64,000 nt of DNA, taken from NCBI GenBank assembly GCA_900318115.1, contig ONJJ01000008.1, forward strand, positions 1-64,000. Direction: 5' to 3'. Below the pieces are notes generated by a model. That model ran no database searches and was not told the origin of the DNA. It saw only the letters and a program-made list of their open reading frames with translations. Shown piece after piece: positions 26,336 to 35,618 of the stretch. Both the position numbers and the translations under genes were made by a program. The number at the start of each line of letters is the position of its first letter. The stretch's first letter is position 1. The stretch is from an uncultured Prevotellaceae bacterium (GTDB lineage: Bacteria > Bacteroidota > Bacteroidia > Bacteroidales > Bacteroidaceae).

Positions 26336-28501
26336 CTACTGTTCGGGGTCGAGGATAAAATCAAGTTGTTTCTTGTCGAGGTTGGCACGAGCGACTCTCA
26401 CGCGGATGGGGTCGCCGAGGGTGAAGCGGCGATGGTGACGTTTGCCCCAGAGTTGGTAGTTGCGTTCGTCGAACTCATAGAAGTCGTCGTCGAGGTCGCG
26501 CAGAGGAATCATTCCCTCGCAGTGATTGTCGTTGAGTTCCACATAGATGCCGAACTCCGTCACGCCGGAAATGATGCCGTCGAAGGGCTTGCCAATCTTG
26601 TCGGCCATAAATTCCACTTGCTTATACTTGATGCTGGCTCGTTCGGCCAATGCCGCGGTCTGTTCGTTCTCTGAGGACAGCTCGCACAGGGCCTCGTACT
26701 TCTCGGCGTTGGCACTGCGACCGCCTTCGGCGTAGCGCGAGAGCAGGCGGTGGACCATCAGGTCGGGGTAACGGCGGATGGGGGAGGTGAAATGGGTGTA
26801 ATAGTCGAAGGCCAGTCCGTAGTGCCCGATATTAACCGTGGAATACTTGGCTTTCATCATGGCGCGCAGGGCCACCATTTCGACGAGGTTCTGTTCCTTG
26901 CTTCCGTGGACGTCGTGCAGGAGTTTGTTGAGGTTGTGCGAGATTTCAGTCTTGGTGCCGGTGTATTTCAACTTACGGCCGAACTTGGTGACGAACTGGC
27001 TGAGGTTGGCCAGCTTTTCTTGGTCGGGCTGCTCGTGGATGCGGTAGGGGAGCACCTTGGCCTTCTTGCCTTTGGGCACGCGCCCGATGCTTTCTGCCAC
27101 AGTGCGGTTGGCCAGCAGCATAAACTCCTCGATGAGCTTGTTGGCATCTTTGGCTACCTTGATGTATGTGCCAAGAGGCTTGCCCTTTTCGTCGATGTCG
27201 AAGCGCACTTCCGGACGGTCGAAGTCCACGGCGCCCTTCTGGAACCGACGCTGGCGCAGAATCTTGGCCAGGCGGTTGAGGCAGAGCAGGGCTCCCTCCA
27301 GCTGTCCCAGAGGTGAGGACTTCTGTTCCTCGGTGATGGCATCGAACCAAGGTGTATCCTTGTCCTGGCCGGCGTTCTGGCTGAAGTTGGAGCCTGGCAG
27401 TGGTGTCGTGTGGTCTCCCGGAGCCTGATAGTCCTCCGGGCTGGCCTCGCCTCTGGCTTCCAGCAGGGCTTGCACTTCCTCGTAGGTGAAACGTCGGTCG
27501 CTGCGAGTGACGGTGTGTGCCAAATGCCAACGCTTGACTTCCGCCTTGTCGTTCATCTCGAAGATGACGCTGTAGGTGAGTTTGTCTTCGTTGGGACGCA
27601 GGGAACATATCAGGTTGCAGAGGCGTTCGGGCAGCATAGGCACAGTTCTGTCCACGAGGTAGATGCTGGTGCCGCGTCGCATGGCTTCCTTGTCGATGAC
27701 AGAGCCCTCGGTGACGTAGTGACTGACGTCGGCGATGTGAACTCCTACCTCATACAGCTTGCTATTGGGTGATTTACTGCTTGTTATCTCGCGGAAGCTG
27801 AGGGCGTCGTCAAAATCCTTGGCATCGCGCGGGTCGATGGTGAAAGTGAGTCTGTCGCGCAGGTCCTCGCGCTCGGCGACGTCGCCGGGGGTAATCTGGC
27901 CACTGATCTGGTTGGCAGCCTCCTCCACATTTTTTGGGTAGGTGTAGGGCAGGTTGAACTCGGCGAGGATGGCGTGCATCTCCGTCTCGTTGTCTCCGGC
28001 TCGTCCCAGCACCTCCACGACACGCCCCACGGGGTTGCGTGCTCCCTCTGGCCAGTCGACGATGCGTGCCGTGACTTTGTCGCCCGTCTTGGCTCCTCGC
28101 AGCTGGTTCTTTGGGATGAAGATGTCGCCCCCGACCTCGCGGTTGTCTATGAGCAGGAAGGCGAAGTCCTTGCGCACGTCCATCCGCCCGACAAAGGTCT
28201 TCTGCATGAGTTGCTGTCGGCGTTCGTCGGCTTCCTGTTGCTTGCGTTCCTTGGCGGTAGGCTGCCCTGTGCGCTCGTAGCGCAGTGGCTCGCGCTCGAC
28301 AATGAAATCCTGCATGACGAGGTCGTCAAGGACGTCCATGCAGAGGAGCTTGGATGGATGGGTGTTCAGGCCCAAGGTGCGAAAGAGGTTGCGAACGTCC
28401 ACAATCTCGCCGTTGTGCTGCGAGAAGTAGTCGATGACCATTTGTGCAAGCTGAGGCTTGCGGAGGTGGCGGCTGTTGCCGTGTTTCTTTCCTTTAGACA
28501 T
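26336..28501 (-). CDS. rnr: Ribonuclease R
   Basis: 721 residues. 3'-to-5' exoribonuclease. Order: winged-helix N-terminal domain (~15-75), cold-shock domains (~90-220), RNB catalytic domain with the metal-binding RDAKDFDDALS motif (~238-248), and a C-terminal S1 domain (GIISGVTEFGIYVELNDNHC near 638). Between ~345 and ~400 there is a poorly conserved, Pro/Ser/Gly-rich insertion (ASPEDYQAPGDHTTPLPGSN and following) inside the RNB domain. Single gene with its own -7 box; it faces away from the epimerase gene. Confidence 0.92.
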   Translation of the reverse strand: MSKGKKHGNSRHLRKPQLAQMVIDYFSQHNGEIVDVRNLFRTLGLNTHPSKLLCMDVLDDLVMQDFIVEREPLRYERTGQPTAKERKQQEADERRQQLMQKTFVGRMDVRKDFAFLLIDNREVGGDIFIPKNQLRGAKTGDKVTARIVDWPEGARNPVGRVVEVLGRAGDNETEMHAILAEFNLPYTYPKNVEEAANQISGQITPGDVAEREDLRDRLTFTIDPRDAKDFDDALSFREITSSKSPNSKLYEVGVHIADVSHYVTEGSVIDKEAMRRGTSIYLVDRTVPMLPERLCNLICSLRPNEDKLTYSVIFEMNDKAEVKRWHLAHTVTRSDRRFTYEEVQALLEARGEASPEDYQAPGDHTTPLPGSNFSQNAGQDKDTPWFDAITEEQKSSPLGQLEGALLCLNRLAKILRQRRFQKGAVDFDRPEVRFDIDEKGKPLGTYIKVAKDANKLIEEFMLLANRTVAESIGRVPKGKKAKVLPYRIHEQPDQEKLANLSQFVTKFGRKLKYTGTKTEISHNLNKLLHDVHGSKEQNLVEMVALRAMMKAKYSTVNIGHYGLAFDYYTHFTSPIRRYPDLMVHRLLSRYAEGGRSANAEKYEALCELSSENEQTAALAERASIKYKQVEFMADKIGKPFDGIISGVTEFGIYVELNDNHCEGMIPLRDLDDDFYEFDERNYQLWGKRHHRRFTLGDPIRVRVARANLDKKQLDFILDPEQ

Positions 28502-28525
28502 AGCTGTATAGGTTTAGTTTTGGCG

Positions 28526-28533
28526 CAAAGATA
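28526..28533 (-). promoter_or_regulatory. -7 box of rnr
   Basis: CAAAGATA (minus strand TATCTTTG), 24 bases ahead of the start; the nearest TTG on the minus strand is 24 bases further out. Confidence 0.6.
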
Positions 28534-28607
28534 GGGAAAAGTTGGATATTTAAAGTGCAAAATGGAATTTTTTTGTTGTCAGGGTGCACTTTTTGCTACA
28601 TTTTCAC

Positions 28608-28615
28608 TACTTTTG
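28608..28615 (+). promoter_or_regulatory. -7 box of the epimerase gene
   Basis: TACTTTTG, 23 bases ahead of ATG 28639. It lies inside the longer open frame starting at 28555, which supports the later start. Confidence 0.65.
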
Positions 28616-28638
28616 CGCTCAAATTAGTGAAAAGACCT

Positions 28639-29655
28639 ATGCGTATACTCGTTACTGGAGCCTCTGGCTTCATCGGAAGTTTTATAGTGAGCGAAGCGCT
28701 GGATCGCGGCCACGAGGTGTGGGCTGGCATCCGGGCTACGAGCAACTTGCAGTACATCATGGACAAGCGTATCAATTTCCTGGATCTGAACCTGAGTTCT
28801 CCGGAACAGCTGCATCTGCAGCTCTCTGCCGTGAAGGAACAGATGGGAGGCAGTTGGGACTACGTCATCCATGCGGCAGGTGCCACCAAGGCCCGTCACT
28901 CTCGCGACTTCTATCGCACGAACTTCGAGGGCACGCGCAACCTCGTCAACGCTCTGATTCAGGAAGAAATGGTTCCCCGTCGTTTTGTCTTCCTCAGCTC
29001 CCTCAGCATCTTCGGTGCTATTCGCGAGCAAGACTACAGCCCCATCCGTGACACCGATACCCCTCAGCCCAACACCCATTACGGCAAGAGCAAGTGGCAG
29101 GCAGAGCAATGGCTGCAGGAGCAGAAAGAAGTGCCTTGGGTCATCCTGCGCCCTACGGGGGTCTATGGTCCTCGTGAGCGTGACTACTACCTGATGGCAA
29201 AGAGCATCAAGCAACATGTGGATTTCGCTGTGGGCTATCGCCCCCAGGAAATCACCTTTGTCTATGTCCGCGATGTGGTGCAGGCTGTGTTCTTGGCCTG
29301 CGAACGTCCGGCAGAGGACGTGGTCCACCACGCTTTCTTCCTCTCCGATGGCAAGAGCTACAGCAGCCGTGCTTTCAGCGACCTCCTTCAGCGGGAGATT
29401 GGTGTGCGCCACGTGCTCCACGTCAAGGCTCCGAAATGGTTCCTCCGTGCCATCTGTGCCGTCAACGGCACCTTCTGCAAGCTGGCGGGAACGTTGACTA
29501 CACTGAATATGGACAAATATCATATTCTGAGCCAACGCAATTGGAATTGTGACATCGAACCCGCCCGCCGGCTGCTGGGCTTCGATCCCCAATGGGGACT
29601 CGAGGCTGGCGTGAAAGAGACCGTGGCCTGGTACAAGGAAAAGGGCTGGCTTTAA
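28639..29655 (+). CDS. NAD-dependent epimerase/dehydratase (extended SDR)
   Basis: 338 residues from ATG 28639; the frame is open from 28555 but that start lies upstream of the -7 box. The Rossmann motif VTGASGFIGS is at the N-terminus, the catalytic HYGKSK (Y-x-x-x-K) near residue 155, and RPTGVYGPRERDYYLMAKSI follows, as in extended SDRs acting on nucleotide sugars or sterol-like substrates. The substrate cannot be told from sequence. Monocistronic: own promoter, and a terminator hairpin overlapping the stop codon. Confidence 0.85.
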   Translation: MRILVTGASGFIGSFIVSEALDRGHEVWAGIRATSNLQYIMDKRINFLDLNLSSPEQLHLQLSAVKEQMGGSWDYVIHAAGATKARHSRDFYRTNFEGTRNLVNALIQEEMVPRRFVFLSSLSIFGAIREQDYSPIRDTDTPQPNTHYGKSKWQAEQWLQEQKEVPWVILRPTGVYGPRERDYYLMAKSIKQHVDFAVGYRPQEITFVYVRDVVQAVFLACERPAEDVVHHAFFLSDGKSYSSRAFSDLLQREIGVRHVLHVKAPKWFLRAICAVNGTFCKLAGTLTTLNMDKYHILSQRNWNCDIEPARRLLGFDPQWGLEAGVKETVAWYKEKGWL

Positions 29656-29664
29656 AGCCAGCCC
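29643..29664. terminator. Bidirectional terminator overlapping a stop codon
   Basis: GGGCTGGCTTT and AAAGCCAGCCC form a perfect 22-base palindrome; the epimerase stop TAA (29653-29655) sits at its centre. It separates two convergent genes. No long T-run follows on either strand. Confidence 0.6.
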
Positions 29665-29692
29665 TGGGAGTTGTCGCTTAATCCGTTTCAGC

Positions 29693-31219
29693 TTAATCTT
29701 CATCTTCATCGCGCCCGCCGAAGAAACGCCTACGGGCTTCCTGGCGTGCTGCGCGGTCGTTGCCCTTCGAGCGGTAGTCTTTACCGCCGCCGCCTCGACG
29801 GCTCTTTCCTCCGCCACGATCCGACGAATCGCCGCGGAAGGATCGTCCGCGGTCGCCACGGCTGTCGCGATCGCTGGAGTCGCCCTTGACACCACGTCCG
29901 CGCTTGGAGTATTTGTTGAAGCGGTGGTCGCCTGCGCGCTCCTCACGTTCGTCTTCGCGGTCATCGTGGTCGCCAAAGCTGCGCTTGAACTCATCGCGAT
30001 GCTGCTTGAAGCGCCGTTTCTGGGCCATCTGCCTGCGCTCGTCGTCCGTCTTCACGGTGCCGCCTGCTGCACGATGGGATTCCAGCCGCCCGTCGAAGAG
30101 CACGTATTTGCGCAGCTCGCATTCCAGCGAGCCGTTGAAGAGCGGAGTCTTCAGCGAGGGCTTCAGCCCAATCTGCTCGAAACACTCCTCGCGGTAGCTG
30201 AGCACCCAAGCTTCGCCACCAGTGTGCTCGCGCTTCAGTTTCTGTCCGATAGTGCGGTAGAGTCCCAGCAGGTCGGGGCTGGAAATTCGTTCGCCGTAGG
30301 GTGGGTTGGTGACGATGAGCGGTGTGGCGGCCTCGGGCAGCGCGAGGGGTCGTTTCGTGAAGTCTGCTTCTTCGATGGTGATGTCCTTGGCCAGTCCTGC
30401 TGCACGAACGTTGCGCGATGCGATGCCTACGGCTTTCGGATCGATATCCCGCCCGTAAATGTGATGGGTGAAATCGCGTTCCTGCGAGTCGTCGTTGTAG
30501 ATCTTCTCAAATAGATCGCGGTCGAAGTCCGACCATTTCTCGAATGCGTAGCCCTGGCGGAACACACCCGGAGCGATGCCGCGTGCGATGAGTGCTGCCT
30601 CGATACACAGGGTGCCACTGCCGCAGAAAGGATCCAGGAAGTCCGTCTCGCCGCGCCAGCCCGTCATCAGGATGATGCCCGCTGCCAGCACCTCGTTCAG
30701 GGGGGCTGCCACCGTCTCCTGGCGATAGCCTCGGCGATGCAGGCTCTCGCCGCTGCTGTCCAGTGCCAGCGTGGCGTCGTACTCCGAGATGTGGATGTGC
30801 AGCTGCAGATCAGGGTTGGAAACACTGACGTTTGGGCGGCGTCCTGTGCGCTCGCGGAACTGGTCGGCGATGGCATCCTTGACCTTGTAGGCCACGAACT
30901 TGGAGTGGTGGAATTCAGGCGAGAAGACTACGCTGTCCACGGCAAACGTGGTCTGCTCTGTCAGGTACTCTGTCCAGTCGATGGCCTTCACGGCGTTGTA
31001 CACGTCGTCGGCGCTCTTGGCCTTGAAATGTTTGATGGGTTTGAGCACGCGGATGGCGGTGCGCAGGCAGAAGTTGGCGCGATACATCATTTCCTTGTCA
31101 CCCGTGAAGGTGACCATTCGGCGGCCAATCTGAATATCGCTGGCACCCAGTTCCGTAAGTTCCTGGGCGAGCAGGGGTTCAAGACCTTGGAAAGTCTTGG
31201 CAATGAGTTCGGTTGTCAT
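29693..31219 (-). CDS. RlmL-type 23S rRNA guanine-N2 methyltransferase with RG-rich tail
   Basis: 508 residues. A THUMP RNA-binding domain (~45-160) precedes a Rossmann methyltransferase domain (FLDPFCGSGTLCIEAALIA, SAM site) with the catalytic TNPPYGERIS motif. This is the N-terminal methyltransferase architecture of RlmL (m2G2445 in E. coli 23S rRNA); the RlmK half is absent, as in other Bacteroidetes. From about residue 386 a ~120-residue disordered tail follows, rich in Arg, Gly, Asp and Ser (SKRGRGVKGDSSDRDSRGDR; RSFRGDSSDRGGGKSRRGGG), like RGG RNA-binding tails. It is 15 bases upstream of the serine acetyltransferase stop on the same strand. Confidence 0.85.
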   Translation of the reverse strand: MTTELIAKTFQGLEPLLAQELTELGASDIQIGRRMVTFTGDKEMMYRANFCLRTAIRVLKPIKHFKAKSADDVYNAVKAIDWTEYLTEQTTFAVDSVVFSPEFHHSKFVAYKVKDAIADQFRERTGRRPNVSVSNPDLQLHIHISEYDATLALDSSGESLHRRGYRQETVAAPLNEVLAAGIILMTGWRGETDFLDPFCGSGTLCIEAALIARGIAPGVFRQGYAFEKWSDFDRDLFEKIYNDDSQERDFTHHIYGRDIDPKAVGIASRNVRAAGLAKDITIEEADFTKRPLALPEAATPLIVTNPPYGERISSPDLLGLYRTIGQKLKREHTGGEAWVLSYREECFEQIGLKPSLKTPLFNGSLECELRKYVLFDGRLESHRAAGGTVKTDDERRQMAQKRRFKQHRDEFKRSFGDHDDREDEREERAGDHRFNKYSKRGRGVKGDSSDRDSRGDRGRSFRGDSSDRGGGKSRRGGGGKDYRSKGNDRAARQEARRRFFGGRDEDED

Positions 31220-31234
31220 TTTGTTTTTGGGGGG

Positions 31235-32155
31235 TTAGTGGCAGTATTTATTTTGGAGGATGCGCGTGCCGGGCGGCACGTCCTCCGTCACCCAGATGTT
31301 ACCTCCGATGACGGCGTCGTGGCCGATGGTGATGCGTCCGAGCACCGTGGAGTTGGCATAGACGATGACGTTGTCCTCGAGGATGGGGTGGCGTGGAATG
31401 CCTTTGATGGGGTTGCCCTGGTCGTCCACGGGGAAGCTCTTGGCACCCAGGGTGACACCCTGATAGAGCTTCACGCCATTGCCGATGATGCAGGTGGCAC
31501 CGATGACGACGCCAGTGCCGTGGTCGATGGTGAAGTGGTGGCCGATGGTGGCGGCAGGATGGATGTCGATACCTGTCTCGCTGTGCGCCATCTCGGTGAT
31601 GATGCGTGGGATGAGGGGCACACCCAGCTTCAGCAGTTCGTGGGCGATGCGGTAGTTGGTGACGGCCTTGATGACAGGGTAGCAGGAAATGACTTCGCCA
31701 TAGGTCTCTGCGGCAGGGTCGCCCAGGTAGGCCGCTTCCACGTCGGTGGCCAGTGTCTGGCGCAGGATGGGCAGTTTCTGTACGAAAGCCCGTGCCAGTT
31801 CCGATGCCTTGCGGCGTCGGGAGTTCTGGGCAGAGGCATAGGTCTCGCCGTAGGCCTCCGCTTCGCCCCAGCCCGTGGCGAAGCACAGTCCGGCCTGGAT
31901 CTGCTCACAGAGGATGCCGTAGAGGCGCTCCATTCCAACGCCGATGTGATAGATGAGATTCTGGGAGTTCACGTTGCTCTTCCCATAGAATCCCGGGAAG
32001 AGGATGCTGCGGCACAAATCCATTGCCTCAGCCAACTCTGGCTGAGAGGGAAGCGGGTCGCCGTCACGATGCTCGTGGAACAGGCCGCACAGCGACTTCG
32101 GGCTGGCCAGCTCTGTGGCCACCGTCGTCAGGAGGGATTGCGTAGAACGATTCAT
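31235..32155 (-). CDS. cysE: Serine O-acetyltransferase
   Basis: 306 residues. Acetylates L-serine with acetyl-CoA, the first step of cysteine synthesis. N-terminal helical domain, then the left-handed beta-helix of hexapeptide repeats (GIDIHPAATIGHHFTIDHGT, GVVIGATCIIGNGVKLYQGV). It belongs to the longer EpsC-like form. Promoter box 11 bases ahead of the start; likely cotranscribed with the RlmL-like gene downstream. Confidence 0.9.
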   Translation of the reverse strand: MNRSTQSLLTTVATELASPKSLCGLFHEHRDGDPLPSQPELAEAMDLCRSILFPGFYGKSNVNSQNLIYHIGVGMERLYGILCEQIQAGLCFATGWGEAEAYGETYASAQNSRRRKASELARAFVQKLPILRQTLATDVEAAYLGDPAAETYGEVISCYPVIKAVTNYRIAHELLKLGVPLIPRIITEMAHSETGIDIHPAATIGHHFTIDHGTGVVIGATCIIGNGVKLYQGVTLGAKSFPVDDQGNPIKGIPRHPILEDNVIVYANSTVLGRITIGHDAVIGGNIWVTEDVPPGTRILQNKYCH

Positions 32156-32166
32156 TTTTTCCGGCG

Positions 32167-32195
32167 CAAAGGTAGATATTATTTTACGACTTCAA
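32167..32195 (-). promoter_or_regulatory. Promoter of cysE
   Basis: Minus-strand TTG (32195-32193), 18 bases, TACCTTTG (32174-32167), only 11 bases ahead of the ATG. Confidence 0.7.
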
Positions 32196-32282
32196 GTAAA
32201 AGGAATCCTTAAATTTTGCTAAAAGTTCGCCTCCTGCGTATTGTTTCCTCTTTCTGGCGCTGACGAAATCACATTTTATACC

Positions 32283-32290
32283 TAACTTTG
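32283..32290 (+). promoter_or_regulatory. -7 box of the putA-like gene
   Basis: TAACTTTG, 48 bases ahead of ATG 32339. Confidence 0.6.
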
Positions 32291-32338
32291 CCCTCGAAGA
32301 ACTGGAATTGACATAATACCTTTACCGATTTTGTAGTT

Positions 32339-35300
32339 ATGGCAGAACAAAACATACCGACTATCGATGAGGTTTTCGCATGGATGCGGAAACTCTACGA
32401 CGAGAGCTATTCGGGGCTTACCAGCACCGAAAAGAGCGAGCAGCACATGTACGGTACCATGGTCACCACTCCTACAGACAAGAAGTTCATTGTCCGTATG
32501 CTCGATGAGACCAGCCAGGTGCGCGACACGCAGAAACTGGCACGCCGCGTGAAGGAACTGATAGACCAGTATGGCATCCCCAAGTTCCTCGACACCACGG
32601 ACCATGCTCTCTTCTGGATGTATCAGAAGTTCGCCTACCTGCCACTCTTCAACTGGGCGGCAGTGCCTATCATCAAGTGGCGTCTGCGCCGCGATACCAG
32701 CCGCGTGATCATCAATGCTGCCCGTCCCAGCCTCACGCGTCACCTGGCCACCCGCTTCAACGATGACATCGGGCAGAATGTGAACCTCCTGGGTGAGGTC
32801 GTGCTGGGCGAGGCAGAGGCCGACAAACGTTATCACTCCTATTTCCAAGCGCTCAAGGAACCCGATATCAACTACATATCCGTCAAGATATCGGGCATCT
32901 ACGCCCAGACGCACGCCCTAAATTATAAGGAGTGCTACCCGGAACTCATCCGTCGCATCTCTGCGCTCTATCAGGCTGCCATCGATCATCCCTACACAGA
33001 CGCCAACGGCGTGACACGTCCCAAATTCATCAATCTCGATATGGAAGAATACAAGGACGCCCACCTGACGATGAAGGTCTTCAAGGATGTGCTCTCGCTG
33101 CCCCAGTTCAAGAACTACGAGGCGGGCATCGTGGTGCAAGCCTACTTGCCGGATGCCGAGGGCTTCCAGACGGAGTTGCTGGAGTTTGCACGCAAGCGTG
33201 TGGCCGAGGGCGGTTCGCCCATCAAAATGCGCATCGTCAAGGGGTGCAATCTGGACATGGAAAATATCGTCAGCGACTTGCGCGGATGGCCCAATCCCGT
33301 GCGGGGAAGCAAGACCGAGGTGGACGCCAACTACCTGCATCTCATCGAGCGCGGACTGAAGCCTGAGAACGCCCGCGTTCTGCATATCGGCATGGCGTCC
33401 CACAACCTGTTCACCATTAGCTACGCCTACCTGCTCACCCAGCTGTATCAGACGCCGAAGGACTGCTTCTGCTTCGAGATGCTGGAGGGAATGGCAAACC
33501 ACGTCTGGCGCGCTCAGAAGAAGCTGGGCAACCACGTCATCCTCTACACCCCCGTGGTGAAGAAGGAGAACTTCCTCAACGCCATCAGCTACCTCGTGCG
33601 CCGCATGGATGAGAACACGGCGCCCGACAACTTCCTGACGCACTCCTTCTCCCTGCGTCCCGACACCCCCGAGTGGCGCGAGCTGCAGCAGCAGTTCATC
33701 GATGCCTACAACATGAAGGATCACCTCAACCACACACCCACTCGCACGCAGGACCGCAACCAGCCCTACGCGGGCGTGGCACCCCAGGATGAGTTCCACT
33801 TCGAGCCCGACACGGACTTCGACCGCTTCTGCAACCAAGAGTGGGTGGAGAAAATCCTGGAGAAGTGGAGTAATCCGAGTATTCTGAGTAATCTGAGTAA
33901 TCTGAGTGATCAGAGTAATCAGAATAATCAGAGTAATCAGAATAATCCGAGTAATCAGAATATTCCGAGTACTCCGACTCCGATTACTCCGACCACCCTC
34001 TGGGCTGTTGCCAACAATCTCGGGAGCATGCGCGCAGACCTCTGTGGATGCCTCTGTGCGTCGCTGAACAAGACCATCGAGGAGGCGGACGGCGAAGTCT
34101 CCGCTGCCATGGACTACTGCCGCTACTACGACCTCTCGGCCAAGTACTTCAGGCAGTTCGACGACCTCGACATCCAACCCGTGGGCGACATCGAGGTGAC
34201 CGCCACTTGGACGGGAGCCTGTGCTGCGGTCGTGGGGCGTATTGCAGCAGCTTTGGCCGCAGGCAACACCTGCACCCTGAAGGCCGACGAGAAGTCCGTT
34301 CCCGTGGCGCGCCTCGTGGCACAGGCGTTCTTCGCTGCCGGCGTCTCGCCGCAGACTCTCAAACTGGAGCTGGACACGCCCGTTCCGTTCCGCTACCCCG
34401 AAGGCTCCAAGAACGCTATCTTCCTCACCGCCAAGGGCGACCGCGGCCACGCCATCATGAAGGCTTGCCAGTCCGCGTTCTCCGGTGCTGGACAGAAAGC
34501 GGCTTCCTGCTCGCTGTTCGTCGTGGAGCGTTCTGTTTACGAGAGCGACGACTTCCTCGAGAAACTGAAGGACTGCGCGACGTCGCTCAAGTGCGGCCCC
34601 GTGAGCAACCCTGGCAATGTTGTGGGCCCCATGATTTCAAGCGATAACCCCATGCTGGAACGTGCATTCGTCCTGGATCATGGCGAGCGCTGGCTCGTCT
34701 CTCCCTCCTTCGTGGACGAGGAGCATCGTATCATGCGACCTGCCGTCAAGCTCGGTGTGGAGCCTGGCTCCTTCACGTACTGCACACCCCTCTTTGCCCC
34801 CCTGCTGGCTGTGGTGCCCTTCGACAACCTTGAGGAGGCCGTGGACCTCGTCAACTCGCTGGGCTACAGCGTGGCCGCAGGACTCCAGTCGCTGGACGAG
34901 GAGGAACAGCGCCTCTGGAAGAACCGCTGCTGCGCCGGCAATCTCTATATCAATCGCGGAATCACAGGGGCTGTCGTGGGACGTCAACCCTTCGGCAGCC
35001 TCAACGCCCACGAGGACTACACCCCCAAGAGCGGAGGTCCCAACTACCTCACGCACTTCATGCACTTCAGCGACAACCCCGCCTCCTCCACCGACTACCG
35101 GGCCTCCTATGCCGAATGGTACGAGCGTGAGTTCCGCCACGCCCGCAACCTGCATCCTGAGATCCGTGGCGAGCAGAACATCTTCCGCTACTTGCCGATC
35201 AAGGGTGGGGTGATTATGCGCCTCTTCGGTGGCGAGACGTGGGAGCACGTGCAGATGGTGGTGCTGGCAGCCCAGACCGTGGGCACACCGCTCATCATCT

Positions 35301-35608
35301 CTGCCGACGAGAGCCATTCGCTGGCCGGGCAATTAAGGAATTGTCCCTCCGGCGCGAACCTGACAGTCAAGTTTGAGTCGCAGGCTGCTTTCATCAACTC
35401 CATCCCCAATTACGATCGCATCCGCAGCCTCACCGCAGACGTCCCTGAGGAAGTCCGGCGTGCAGCACACCTGAACAACAAGTTTATCCTGAAGGCACTG
35501 CCCGTGCGCAACGGGCGTGTGGAACTCCTCCGGTTCCTCAACGAGCAGTCCATTTCCAACGAATACCACCGCTACGGCTCGCAGATCGAGGTGCCGCCCA
35601 TAGAATAA
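32339..35608 (+). CDS. putA: Bifunctional proline dehydrogenase / glutamate semialdehyde dehydrogenase (PutA-like)
   Basis: 1089 residues. The N-terminal half is a FAD-dependent proline dehydrogenase (KMRIVKGCNLDMENIVSDLR, YLHLIERGLKPENARVLHIG, FEMLEGMANHVWRAQKKLGN). The C-terminal half is aldehyde-dehydrogenase-like, with the Cys loop FSGAGQKAASCSLF near 718-730 and the GITGAVVGRQPFGSLNAHED segment typical of P5C dehydrogenases. The usual catalytic-Glu motif (E-T-G-G) is not clear; the region reads YPEGSKNAIFLT. Residues ~510-552 form a linker made almost only of Asn, Ser, Gln, Pro and Thr, encoded by a 9-12-bp tandem repeat (33868-33995). Together the halves would convert proline to glutamate. 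Confidence 0.85.
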   Translation: MAEQNIPTIDEVFAWMRKLYDESYSGLTSTEKSEQHMYGTMVTTPTDKKFIVRMLDETSQVRDTQKLARRVKELIDQYGIPKFLDTTDHALFWMYQKFAYLPLFNWAAVPIIKWRLRRDTSRVIINAARPSLTRHLATRFNDDIGQNVNLLGEVVLGEAEADKRYHSYFQALKEPDINYISVKISGIYAQTHALNYKECYPELIRRISALYQAAIDHPYTDANGVTRPKFINLDMEEYKDAHLTMKVFKDVLSLPQFKNYEAGIVVQAYLPDAEGFQTELLEFARKRVAEGGSPIKMRIVKGCNLDMENIVSDLRGWPNPVRGSKTEVDANYLHLIERGLKPENARVLHIGMASHNLFTISYAYLLTQLYQTPKDCFCFEMLEGMANHVWRAQKKLGNHVILYTPVVKKENFLNAISYLVRRMDENTAPDNFLTHSFSLRPDTPEWRELQQQFIDAYNMKDHLNHTPTRTQDRNQPYAGVAPQDEFHFEPDTDFDRFCNQEWVEKILEKWSNPSILSNLSNLSDQSNQNNQSNQNNPSNQNIPSTPTPITPTTLWAVANNLGSMRADLCGCLCASLNKTIEEADGEVSAAMDYCRYYDLSAKYFRQFDDLDIQPVGDIEVTATWTGACAAVVGRIAAALAAGNTCTLKADEKSVPVARLVAQAFFAAGVSPQTLKLELDTPVPFRYPEGSKNAIFLTAKGDRGHAIMKACQSAFSGAGQKAASCSLFVVERSVYESDDFLEKLKDCATSLKCGPVSNPGNVVGPMISSDNPMLERAFVLDHGERWLVSPSFVDEEHRIMRPAVKLGVEPGSFTYCTPLFAPLLAVVPFDNLEEAVDLVNSLGYSVAAGLQSLDEEEQRLWKNRCCAGNLYINRGITGAVVGRQPFGSLNAHEDYTPKSGGPNYLTHFMHFSDNPASSTDYRASYAEWYEREFRHARNLHPEIRGEQNIFRYLPIKGGVIMRLFGGETWEHVQMVVLAAQTVGTPLIISADESHSLAGQLRNCPSGANLTVKFESQAAFINSIPNYDRIRSLTADVPEEVRRAAHLNNKFILKALPVRNGRVELLRFLNEQSISNEYHRYGSQIEVPPIE
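33868..33995 (+). repeat. In-frame minisatellite encoding the PutA linker
   Basis: Degenerate tandem 'agtaatc(c/a/t)ga' units about 9-12 bases long, read as SNPSILSNLSNLSDQSNQNN and similar. The length is a multiple of three throughout, so copy changes of 9 or 12 would keep the frame. Confidence 0.8.
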
Positions 35609-35618
35609 GCATCTCAGT

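Noticed and set aside
30737-32212. Plus-strand open frame of 491 codons
   Set aside because: Runs antisense across two real genes (RlmL-like and cysE) and their promoter.
32918-34450. Minus-strand open frame of 510 codons
   Set aside because: Antisense to putA; includes the translated minisatellite.
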